This document shows, one piece after another, positions 17,467 to 24,746 of a stretch of DNA of 64,000 bases; positions within the stretch are counted from its first letter, which is position 1, and every line of letters starts with the position of its first letter. The translations under genes and the position numbers were made by a program. Source of the DNA: Xylanimonas oleitrophica (GTDB lineage Bacteria; Actinomycetota; Actinomycetes; Actinomycetales; Cellulomonadaceae); the NCBI RefSeq assembly GCF_003244315.1, contig NZ_QKWH01000001.1:558001-622000 (forward strand). The letters are read 5' to 3'. The notes under the pieces are model-generated. The model was not told the origin of the DNA and did no database searches. It saw only the letters and a program-made list of their open reading frames with translations.

Positions 17467-18729
17467 GTGGTTGCCGAGGACGTGACCGACCCTGTCGCTC
17501 CGTCCGCGTCCCTGCCTGCCACCCCGCCTGCCGGCGGGGCACGAGGCGCGCTCTCCCTGCCCGCAGCGGTGGACGTCGTCGTCGTGGGGGCGGGCCAGGC
17601 CGGCCTGTCGGCCGGCTACCACCTGCTGCGTCGGGGGTTCGTCCCGGCCGTGGTGCCCGACGGCGAGGCGGGGCCGGCAGGGTCGAGTCCGGCACCTGCC
17701 CGCACGTTCGTCGTCCTCGACGCCGAGGACGGGCCGGGTGGTGCGTGGCGTCACCGCTGGCGCTCGCTGCGGATGAGCACGGTCAACGGCATCTACGACC
17801 TGCCCGGCGTCGACAAGCCGCCCGCCGACCCGCAGGCACCCAGCGTGGACGTGCTGCCCGCCTACTTCGCCGACTACGAGCACGAGCTGGGGCTCGGGGT
17901 GGTGCGGCCGGTGCGGGTACGGCGCGTGGAGCGTGCCGACGGCGGCCTGCTCGCCGTGCTGGCCCGGGCCGGAGGCGAGGAGGCCACGGAGGTCACGGAG
18001 GTCACCTTGCGGGCCCGGGCCCTGGTCAACGCGACCGGCACCTGGTCGAAGCCGTTCTGGCCGCGCTACCCGGGCCAGGAGACGTTCCGGGGCCGCCAGC
18101 TCCACACCGCCGGCTACGTGCGTGCCGAGGACTTTGCCGGACGACGCGTGGCCGTGGTGGGCGGTGGCATCAGCGCCCTCCAGCTCATGGAGGAGATCAG
18201 CCACGTGGGCGAGACGTTCTGGTTCACGCGCCGCGAGCCGGTGTGGCACGAGGGTGAGTTCGACGCCCGGGCGGGGCACGACGCCGTCGCACGCGTGGAG
18301 GAGCGGGTCCGGGCCGGGCTGCCGCCCCTGAGCGTGGTCTCCGCGACCGGGCTGGTCCGGGCGCCGTACGTGCGGTCGCTGGAGGAACGGGGCCTGCTGG
18401 TGCGGCGGCCCATGTTCACGCGCATCGAGCCCGACGGCGTGGTGCAGGCGGACGGCACCCTGCTGCCCGTGGACGTCATCTTCTGGAACACCGGGTTCCG
18501 GGCGGCGCTGGACCATCTGCGCCCGCTCGGCCTGCGCGAGCCCGGTGGCGGCGTCCGCATGGAGGGCACCCAGGTGGCGGGGGAGCCGCGCGTGCACCTG
18601 GTGGGCTACGGGCCGTCGTCGTCCACGGTGGGTGCCAACCGTGCGGGGCGTGACGCCGTGAACGCGATCGTGCGGTTCCTCGACGGCGTCGCCGCGGTGG
18701 CGCAGGGGGCGAGCGCTCAGGCCGGGTAG
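17467..18729 (+). CDS. FAD-dependent oxidoreductase (flavin monooxygenase-like)
   Basis: About 420-residue two-dinucleotide-fold flavoprotein. The FAD motif is VVVGAGQAGLSAGYHLL near residue 40, the ATGTWSKPF strand closes the FAD domain, the NADPH motif is VAVVGGGISALQ, and IFWNTGFRAALDHL is near the end. It resembles CzcO/YhiQ-like flavin monooxygenases acting on small hydrophobic compounds. The start is uncertain: GTG 17467 or GTG 17482 both leave a short leader before the Rossmann strand. An unusual Pro/Ala-rich insertion (PDGEAGPAGSSPAPA) separates the first helix from the second strand. Confidence 0.8.
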   Translation: MVAEDVTDPVAPSASLPATPPAGGARGALSLPAAVDVVVVGAGQAGLSAGYHLLRRGFVPAVVPDGEAGPAGSSPAPARTFVVLDAEDGPGGAWRHRWRSLRMSTVNGIYDLPGVDKPPADPQAPSVDVLPAYFADYEHELGLGVVRPVRVRRVERADGGLLAVLARAGGEEATEVTEVTLRARALVNATGTWSKPFWPRYPGQETFRGRQLHTAGYVRAEDFAGRRVAVVGGGISALQLMEEISHVGETFWFTRREPVWHEGEFDARAGHDAVARVEERVRAGLPPLSVVSATGLVRAPYVRSLEERGLLVRRPMFTRIEPDGVVQADGTLLPVDVIFWNTGFRAALDHLRPLGLREPGGGVRMEGTQVAGEPRVHLVGYGPSSSTVGANRAGRDAVNAIVRFLDGVAAVAQGASAQAG

Positions 18730-19814
18730 AGCGGGTTGTGCCCCGGCGTGACCTGCTCGCCGTCACGGACGGGGCCGGGGGCCGTGCCGCCGCCCCACGG
18801 GTCCTCGCCCAGCGCCTCGCGCCCGTGCGGCTCGAGCCACCCGTCGAGGGCGGGGCCGGCGGGAACGATCTGCGTGGGGTTGATGTCCTTGTGCACCACG
18901 TAGTAGTGCTGCTTGATCTGCTCGAAGTCCACCGTGTCCCCGAACCCGGGCGTCTGGAACAGGTCGCGGGCGTAGGCCCACAGGTGCGGCATCTCGGAGA
19001 GCTTGTTCCGGTTGCACTTGAAGTGCCCGTGGTAGACGGCGTCGAACCGCACCAGGGTGGTGAACAGGCGCACGTCGGCCTCGGTGATGTGCTCGCCCAT
19101 GAGGAACCGGCGCGTGGCCAGGCGCTCCTCCAGCCAGTCGAGGGCGTCGAACAGTCGGTGGTAGGCCTTGGCGTACGCCTCCTGGGAGCCCGCGAAACCC
19201 GCGCGGTAGACGCCGTTGTTCACCTCGGTGAACACCTTGCGCATCACCGACTCCATCTCGGCCCGCTCGTCCGGGTCCGTGGGCAGCAGGCGGGGGGCGC
19301 CCGGACGGTGGTGCTCGGCCCACTCGGTGGACAGGTCGAGGGTGATCTGGGCGAAGTCGTTGGTCACCACCGCGCCGTCACGGGTGTCCACGATCGCGGG
19401 CACGGTGATGCCGCGCGGGTAGTCGGGGTGCCGCGCGAAGTAGGCGTCCTGGAGGCGCTCGATGCCGAGCACCGGGTCCTTGCCGCCCGGGTCGAGGTCG
19501 AACGTCCAGCTCCGTGCGTCGTGGGTGGGGCCGGGCAGGCCCAGGCTGATGGCGTCCTCCAGCCCCAGCAGGCGCCGCACGATGATCGAGCGGTTCGCCC
19601 ACGGGCACGCTCGGGCGGCCACCAGCCGGTAGCGCCCCGGCTCCACGGGGTAGGTGTCCGTCTCGGGGTCGTGCCCGCCGTCGGGACTCCCGCCGCCGCG
19701 CACGATGCGCGTGGTGATGTAGTTCTGGTCCCGCACGAACTCCTTGCCCTTGACGGTGTACGTACCGCCCTGGGTGTGCTCCGGGTGCTCAGCGTTCGTC
19801 GAGGCGCCGTTCAT
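18717..19814 (-). CDS. Xi-class glutathionyl-hydroquinone reductase-like protein
   Basis: 365-residue GST-superfamily protein of the ECM4/YqjG type. The catalytic motif CPWANR (about residues 71-76) marks the Xi class, which reduces glutathionyl-hydroquinones. The GST C-terminal helical domain (FTEVNNGVYRAGFA, HITEADVRLFTTLVRFD, NPTQIVPAGP) is complete. Actinomycetes mostly use mycothiol instead of glutathione, so the physiological thiol adduct is probably mycothiolated. The 3' end overlaps the convergent flavoprotein gene by 13 nt. Confidence 0.88.
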   Translation of the reverse strand: MNGASTNAEHPEHTQGGTYTVKGKEFVRDQNYITTRIVRGGGSPDGGHDPETDTYPVEPGRYRLVAARACPWANRSIIVRRLLGLEDAISLGLPGPTHDARSWTFDLDPGGKDPVLGIERLQDAYFARHPDYPRGITVPAIVDTRDGAVVTNDFAQITLDLSTEWAEHHRPGAPRLLPTDPDERAEMESVMRKVFTEVNNGVYRAGFAGSQEAYAKAYHRLFDALDWLEERLATRRFLMGEHITEADVRLFTTLVRFDAVYHGHFKCNRNKLSEMPHLWAYARDLFQTPGFGDTVDFEQIKQHYYVVHKDINPTQIVPAGPALDGWLEPHGREALGEDPWGGGTAPGPVRDGEQVTPGHNPLYPA

Positions 19815-19888
19815 GGTTCAACCCTACGGGCGATCGGCGGGCTCGCAGCCGCTGCTCGTCCCGCGTCCTCGGCCCCGGCGCCCTGCTC

Positions 19889-20482
19889 CTACGCCTTGGC
19901 TCTGGCCGCCGCCTTGGCCGCCTTCTTGAACTCGCGCACCTTGGCCAGGCTCTCCGGGCTGGTGACGTCAGCGATCGAGCGGTGCGACCCTTCGTCGCCG
20001 TAGTGGCCGGCCGCCTCGCGCCACCCGGCCGGCCGCACCCCTCGCTGCTTGCCCAGCAGGGCGAGGAAGATCTTCGCCTTCTGCTCGCCGAACCCGGGCA
20101 GCGCGTGCAGGCGGCGGAGCACCTCGGTGCCCGTGGGAGCCTCGCCCGAGGCGCCCGGGTCGGTCCAGATCCGCGTGACGTCGCCGTCGTACTCCTCGAC
20201 GACGGCGCGTGCGACCGCCTGGATGCGCCCGGCCATGGACCGCCCGTACCGGTGGATCGCCGGCGTCTGGGTGGCCAGGGCCACGAACTCGTCCGGGTCC
20301 GCCTCCGCGACGGCGTGCGGGTCGATCGACCCGAGCCGGTCGAGGATCTTGCGCGGCCCCGCGAACGCCGCCTCCATCGGGTACTGCTGGTCGAGGAGCA
20401 TGCCCACCAGCAGCGCGAACGGGTCGTCGGTCAGGAGCTGGTCGGCCTCGGCGTCGCCGGTGAGCCACAGGGTGCCGGTCAT
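19889..20482 (-). CDS. HhH-GPD-type base-excision DNA repair protein
   Basis: 197-residue protein with an HhH-GPD-like fold. The N-terminal part (LTGDAEADQLLTDDPFALLVGMLLDQQ, PRKILDRLG) and the helix-hairpin-helix LRRLHALPGFGEQKAKIFLALLGK are typical of the actinobacterial subgroup annotated as base excision repair proteins. The canonical catalytic Lys/Asp pair of EndoIII is not clear, so glycosylase activity is an inference. A Lys/Ala-rich C-terminal tail follows. ATG 20482 gives MTGTLW, the usual family start; ATG 20491 is possible. Confidence 0.8.
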   Translation of the reverse strand: MTGTLWLTGDAEADQLLTDDPFALLVGMLLDQQYPMEAAFAGPRKILDRLGSIDPHAVAEADPDEFVALATQTPAIHRYGRSMAGRIQAVARAVVEEYDGDVTRIWTDPGASGEAPTGTEVLRRLHALPGFGEQKAKIFLALLGKQRGVRPAGWREAAGHYGDEGSHRSIADVTSPESLAKVREFKKAAKAAARAKA

Positions 20483-20584
20483 GGGCACCATTCTGGCCGA
20501 CCTCGGCACGGCTGACCGGGCGAACGCCCCGCCACGCCGCCCTGCCGCCCTGCGCGGTGGCCCGGCCCCGGGCAGCATGGGCGC

Positions 20585-21046
20585 ATGGCCGTCCCCGCGC
20601 GCATCGCTCCCGTCCTCCAGCGGATCAACCCGTACGTGGTCCCGCTGGCCCGACGGGTGCCGCCGTGGGTGGTGGTGCACCACGTGGGCCGGGTGACGGG
20701 CCGGGCGTTCCAGACGCCGGTCGTCGCTTTCGCGGCGCGGGCGCCGCTCGACCCCACCGTCACCGCGGCCCCGCGCACGCCCGTGCAGACCAAGAGCGTG
20801 CGGGACATCCTCGTGGCGCTGCCGCTGCCGTGGGGCGAGGACACCGACTGGGCGCAGAACGCGCTCGCGGCGGGCGCCTTCACCCTGACGCGCCAGGGAA
20901 CGGACTACGACGTCACCGACGTGCGCGTCGTCGACGCGCGGGAGGCGGCCGCGCTGGGGGTCAAGGCGTCGGCGGCCACGGAGCTGCTGCGGGTGCGGGC
21001 GTTCCTGGTGGGCACCCTCCACCGCAGCGTGCTGCCGGACATCTGA
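20585..21046 (+). CDS. DDN-like deazaflavin-dependent nitroreductase family protein
   Basis: 153-residue split beta-barrel protein. The segment VVVHHVGRVTGRAFQTPVVAF is the family hallmark (H-x-G-R-x-S/T-G-R). The C-terminus ends with a LRVRAFL strand. Family members such as Mycobacterium Ddn use F420H2 to reduce quinones or nitro compounds. ATG 20585 has a weak ribosome site. It is a single gene, divergent from the repair gene. Confidence 0.78.
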   Translation: MAVPARIAPVLQRINPYVVPLARRVPPWVVVHHVGRVTGRAFQTPVVAFAARAPLDPTVTAAPRTPVQTKSVRDILVALPLPWGEDTDWAQNALAAGAFTLTRQGTDYDVTDVRVVDAREAAALGVKASAATELLRVRAFLVGTLHRSVLPDI

Positions 21047-21061
21047 CGGTCACCTCTGACG

Positions 21062-22342
21062 TCACACGGTGGGGAAGATCCCGGACCCGAGCGGGCTCTG
21101 CGCGTCGAACCCGGGCAGCACCAGGAAGCTGCCGCTGGCCGTCGGGGTCACGTACCCCATGAGGTCGTCCACCTCGTCGAGGCGCTGCTGGGTGCGCACG
21201 AACGTCTCCAGCGTGCGCTGGAAGCTGATGAAGAACACCCCCTGCTCGCCGCCGCCGTCGGTGCCCGTCGCGGGGGCGGCGAACCCGTAGGACCGGCGCA
21301 GCATGAGCCCGCTGCCGGTGAACGACGGGTGCGCGGCACGGGCGTGGGACCGCGCGGGTGTCAGGTAGGCGCCCTCGGGGGTCTTGGCCCGCAGGTCCAC
21401 CTCGTCGTCACGCACGCCGCCGGACAGGGGTGCGCCGTCGGACCGGCGGCGTCCCACCACCTCGTCGCGCCGCTGCGGCGTCTCCGCCGAGAACCGGGCC
21501 AGGTCGAGCACCAGGCGGCGCAGCACGACGACGGTGCCGCCGGCAGCGGCGGGATGGTCGGCGGCGGAGACCCACACGTCGGCCGCGAGTTCCTCCTCGG
21601 TGCGCGGCACCTGGATCCCGTCGAGATAGCCGAGGGGGCTGCGGGCGACGGTGCCCTCGCCGGGCGCGCGGAAGCAGTGCTCGGCCCACCGGGTGGTGCG
21701 CAGCCCCGGCACCGCGGCGTCCGCCGCCCGCTCCAGCGCCGTGAGCACCGGGGGCAGCACGGTGGGGTCGGTGGCGTGCAGGGCCACCAGCAGGTCGCCG
21801 TCACGACGGCGCGGGTCGATGCGGTCGTCGCCCGCGAAGGTGGGCATCGGCCCGGCTCCGGGCAGGTCTCGCGGCAGTCCTGGCAGGGACAGCAGGCGCG
21901 GACCCGCCCCCACCGTGACGGTGAGGTCGCCGGGGCCGTCCGGCACGACGTCGGTCTCGGGCCGCGCCGGGTCGGTCAGCGCCAGGATGCGCACGCCGAG
22001 CGCCGCGAGCACCCGGCCGGTCTGTGCCGCCGTGGCGCCGTCGAGGTCCCAGACGGCGAGGAGCCCGTGCGGCTGCGGGGCGGCCGGCGTCGTCACGCCG
22101 GCCTGGTGCACGCCGTCGGCGGGGACCGGCACACCGCCGGCCGGTGGAGGTTCGCTCGCCGGCGTGCCCGCCGCCCCGGGAGAGCCCGGATGACCGCGCA
22201 GCGCCGCCGCTCCGCCGATCCCCGCCACGAGGCCGCCCGCGCCGAGCAGCAGCGCGCGACGGCTCACGCCCGAGGCCGGCACGTCGGCGGCGTCCCTGGG
22301 CGGGAGGGGCGGTGAGCGGTGCTCGGGACCCTCCGTCGTCAC
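21062..22342 (-). CDS. Dyp-type peroxidase, exported
   Basis: 426-residue heme peroxidase of the DyP superfamily. The N-terminus has a Tat-like signal (SRRALLLGAGGLVAGIGGAAA, about residues 28-48), so it probably acts outside the membrane. Seen are the GYLDGIQ motif (family GXXDG with catalytic Asp), SHARAAHP around the expected proximal His, LRRSYGFA with the distal Arg, and the typical C-terminal QGVFFISFQ. It resembles EfeB-type members by signal type, but no efeU/efeO partner is nearby. GTG 22342 overlaps the stop of the upstream lipoprotein gene (GTGA), so it is the third gene of a coupled operon. Confidence 0.87.
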   Translation of the reverse strand: MTTEGPEHRSPPLPPRDAADVPASGVSRRALLLGAGGLVAGIGGAAALRGHPGSPGAAGTPASEPPPAGGVPVPADGVHQAGVTTPAAPQPHGLLAVWDLDGATAAQTGRVLAALGVRILALTDPARPETDVVPDGPGDLTVTVGAGPRLLSLPGLPRDLPGAGPMPTFAGDDRIDPRRRDGDLLVALHATDPTVLPPVLTALERAADAAVPGLRTTRWAEHCFRAPGEGTVARSPLGYLDGIQVPRTEEELAADVWVSAADHPAAAGGTVVVLRRLVLDLARFSAETPQRRDEVVGRRRSDGAPLSGGVRDDEVDLRAKTPEGAYLTPARSHARAAHPSFTGSGLMLRRSYGFAAPATGTDGGGEQGVFFISFQRTLETFVRTQQRLDEVDDLMGYVTPTASGSFLVLPGFDAQSPLGSGIFPTV

Positions 22343-23208
22343 GGCGCCGCCCCGTCGTCTCCGGCCGTCGGCCCTGGCAGCGCAGCCACGCGGGCCTCGG
22401 TGTCGCGAAGGTCGACCCGTGCCCACGTGGAGCCCAGGCGCACCTCGACGCGCAGCGCCCTTCCCTGCTCGTCCACCCAGTAGCGCAGCCCCGCCGCCTC
22501 CGGGTCCACGGACCCGGTCGGCGACCCCGCGGTGCCGTCCTCCGGGCCCTCTGTGCCGTCTGTGCCGTCGCCGGGGCGCACGGGCCCGGCGAACACGGTG
22601 ACCGGGGTCCCCGCCACGGTGTCCTCGCGCAGCCACAGCGCGCCACCCTGGCGCAGCAGGAGCGGGTTCTCGGGCCGGTCGGCACCGAGCGCGGCGACCA
22701 CCGCGAGCAGCGACCCCATCGAGGAGCCGCCGGGATCGGCGGGGGCCACCGTCCACCCGTCGAACGACGCCGGTGGTGTGGGGCCGTCGGGGCCGTCGGG
22801 CAGAGGCCGCGGGGCGATCGCCACCCGGCCGCCGTCCCACACCACCGTGTCCGTGACGGCGCCGTCGGTGGTGACCGACACGGCGCCCGTGTGCGTCGTG
22901 TAGTCGAACACGCCCTCGAGACCGACCTGGTGGCCCTGCTCGGTGTACGACGCCGAGACCTTCCGCGCCCCGGCGTCGTAGTTGCGGAACCGCACCACCG
23001 CCAGCCGCTCGGCCTCCTCGGTCGTGACCGGGCGGGCGCTCGCGGACGGCGACGGCGCGGAGGTGCCGTGCCCGTCCGCCGCGGGAGAGCAGGCGCCCAG
23101 GAGCACGGCTGCCACGGCTGCCACGGCGGCGGCGAGGAGCGAGCGCGCTCGCGGCCGCGGGGCGGCCCCCGCGGGGCGGGCCCGCCACCGCGAGGCGGCC
23201 GCCGTCAC
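22339..23208 (-). CDS. Lipoprotein of unknown function
   Basis: 289-residue predicted lipoprotein. The signal (RSLLAAAVAAVAAVLLGAC) ends in the lipobox LGAC at about residue 41, followed by a Ser/Pro/Ala linker. The mature part is beta-rich (ARKVSASYTEQGHQVGLEGVFDYTTHTGAVSV) and looks like LppX/LolA-type curved-sheet lipoproteins that bind hydrophobic ligands, but this is a weak structural guess. GTG 23208 and the stop both overlap neighbouring genes by 4 nt. Position between a beta-helix lipoprotein and a peroxidase suggests a shared extracytoplasmic complex. Confidence 0.7.
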   Translation of the reverse strand: MTAAASRWRARPAGAAPRPRARSLLAAAVAAVAAVLLGACSPAADGHGTSAPSPSASARPVTTEEAERLAVVRFRNYDAGARKVSASYTEQGHQVGLEGVFDYTTHTGAVSVTTDGAVTDTVVWDGGRVAIAPRPLPDGPDGPTPPASFDGWTVAPADPGGSSMGSLLAVVAALGADRPENPLLLRQGGALWLREDTVAGTPVTVFAGPVRPGDGTDGTEGPEDGTAGSPTGSVDPEAAGLRYWVDEQGRALRVEVRLGSTWARVDLRDTEARVAALPGPTAGDDGAAP

Positions 23209-24626
23209 GACAGCCCGCTCCGCTCGGCGAGGAGGCCAGCGTCCGGCACGGTGACGTCGTCGAGCACCGGCATGCGCACGGCGGCGGGGAGCCGCTCGGG
23301 CAGCGTCTCGACGTCGGTCATGGACGGCTGTGACGGCGGCGCCGGCACCTGGAGGAAGCTCGTGCCCGGCGGCACGGTGGCGGCCGGCAGGCCGTCCGCG
23401 GTGACGGCGGGCTGCAGGGCGGTGGCGTCGTCGCAGCCGACGGCGAGGAGGCCGGCGGGGGCGGAGCTCGGTGCCGGGTCGGAGCCCTGCACGCAGTTGC
23501 CCGTGGCGGGTGCCCGGTCGGCGGAGACGTTGCCGACGTCCACGCCGTTGGCGCCGACCCCCGGGGCCGTGAAGGCGTTGCCCTCGAGGCGGTTGCCGGA
23601 GGCTGCGAGGTCCTCGGCGTTGGCCAGCAGCACCCCCGCCACGGGGTTGCCGGCCACGAGGTTGGCACGCAGCACGTTGGCCTGCCCGCCGCTGATGCCG
23701 ACGCCGATGCCGAACCCGCCGTCGGCGTGCTCGGGCGAGGTGTCGGAGGCGTTGGCGGTCACCACGTTGCCCACCACGGTGTTGCGGCGCTGCGGCACGA
23801 ACGCCTCCTGGTAGTTGCTCAGCAGCGTCATGCCCACCCGGTTGCCGGAGAACCGGTTGCCCACCACGACCACGGAGTCCGACGCGTTGGCGTTCTCGAA
23901 CCCCACGGCGTTGCGCTCGGCGACGTTCCCCTGGACGAGCACGTCGCAGTCCTGGCACTGGCCCACGTAGATGCCCGAGTCCGCCGACCCGGAGGCGTAG
24001 CTGTCGCGCACGTAGCCGTGCTGGGCGTCGAACGCGTAGATGCCGTACAGCCCGTTGCCGTAGGTGGTGACGTGGCTGATGCCGAACCGCTGCACGGGCG
24101 GGTGCTCCTGAGGGTCGAGGCGCTCGTAGCCGTCGACGCCGTGGGCGGAGGGCTCGCCGTCGGCCCCGCGCATCCCCGTGACCAGCACCCCGTAGAAGGT
24201 CGTGTACCGGACGGTGAGGTTCTCGATCCGGACGCCGTCGGCCGTGGCCACGACCCCGGAGGGGCGCAGCCCCTCGCCGTCCACGACGACGCCGTCTCGC
24301 TCGGCGCCGCGCAGCGTCACGTCCTCGGTCTCGATCAGCACCTGCTCGGTGTAGGTGCCGGGGGAGACCAGCACCATGTCGCCGGGGGCGGCGGCGTCGA
24401 CGCCCTCCTGGATCGTCGCGGCGTCGGCCGGCACGCGGATGACACGGGGCTCGCCGCCGGTGCCCTGCGCGGTGGAGCCGGAGGGCGCGGCGGTGGGCGC
24501 CGCCTCGCGGCCGCTGCCCGGTGCGGTGCAGCCGGCGAGCGCGAGCAGCACGGCCAGGGGGAGGAACCAGGCGCGGCGGGTGCGGTTTCCGGGCACGTCA
24601 CCCAACGTACCGGCGCGGTCGCTCAC
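23205..24626 (-). CDS. Right-handed beta-helix lipoprotein (NosD-like)
   Basis: 473-residue exported protein. The signal (WFLPLAVLLALAGC) ends in lipobox LAGC near residue 33. The body is a parallel beta-helix with NosD/CASH-like turns: TIQEGVDAAAPGDMVLVSPGTYTE at the N-terminal cap, then repeated GN-rich rungs (GNRFSGNRVG, GNVVTANASD, GNRLEGNAF). Four Cys occur in the helix, including GQCQDCD. NosD proteins help copper-site maturation of N2O reductase, but no nos gene is present. First gene of the operon. GTG 24626 was chosen; GTG 24596 would also give a plausible signal peptide. Confidence 0.8.
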   Translation of the reverse strand: MSDRAGTLGDVPGNRTRRAWFLPLAVLLALAGCTAPGSGREAAPTAAPSGSTAQGTGGEPRVIRVPADAATIQEGVDAAAPGDMVLVSPGTYTEQVLIETEDVTLRGAERDGVVVDGEGLRPSGVVATADGVRIENLTVRYTTFYGVLVTGMRGADGEPSAHGVDGYERLDPQEHPPVQRFGISHVTTYGNGLYGIYAFDAQHGYVRDSYASGSADSGIYVGQCQDCDVLVQGNVAERNAVGFENANASDSVVVVGNRFSGNRVGMTLLSNYQEAFVPQRRNTVVGNVVTANASDTSPEHADGGFGIGVGISGGQANVLRANLVAGNPVAGVLLANAEDLAASGNRLEGNAFTAPGVGANGVDVGNVSADRAPATGNCVQGSDPAPSSAPAGLLAVGCDDATALQPAVTADGLPAATVPPGTSFLQVPAPPSQPSMTDVETLPERLPAAVRMPVLDDVTVPDAGLLAERSGLS

Positions 24627-24634
24627 CAGCGCCC

Positions 24635-24732
24635 CGAGCGGCCCCCGGCCGCTCGCACGGGTCCGCTCACGAGCGAAGCGGTTGCTCGGCGAACCGATCT
24701 CGCTCCCGAGCGGCGTACATCACACAGCTGTG
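24635..24732. promoter_or_regulatory. Palindrome-rich divergent promoter region
   Basis: The 120-bp gap between the beta-helix lipoprotein (-) and first adhesin (+) contains four inverted motifs. There is a 9-bp-arm hairpin at 24635-24655 (CGAGCGGCC and complement). Two near-identical 12-bp palindromes lie at 24664-24675 (CGCTCACGAGCG) and 24701-24712 (CGCTCCCGAGCG), 37 bp apart. CACAGCTGTG is at 24723-24732, 15 nt before the adhesin ATG. No Shine-Dalgarno is visible before that ATG. The paired palindromes are plausible binding sites for one regulator of both directions. Confidence 0.5.
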
Positions 24733-24746
24733 CTCAGAATCACGCG

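Noticed and set aside
21062-22342. Encapsulin-type or EfeUOB system around the Dyp peroxidase
   Set aside because: No encapsulin shell, EfeU or EfeO gene lies nearby, and the N-terminal signal argues against encapsulin cargo.
23205-24626. Beta-helix protein as a true NosD of a nitrous oxide reductase cluster
   Set aside because: No nosZ, nosF or nosY is present, and the neighbours are a lipoprotein and a peroxidase.
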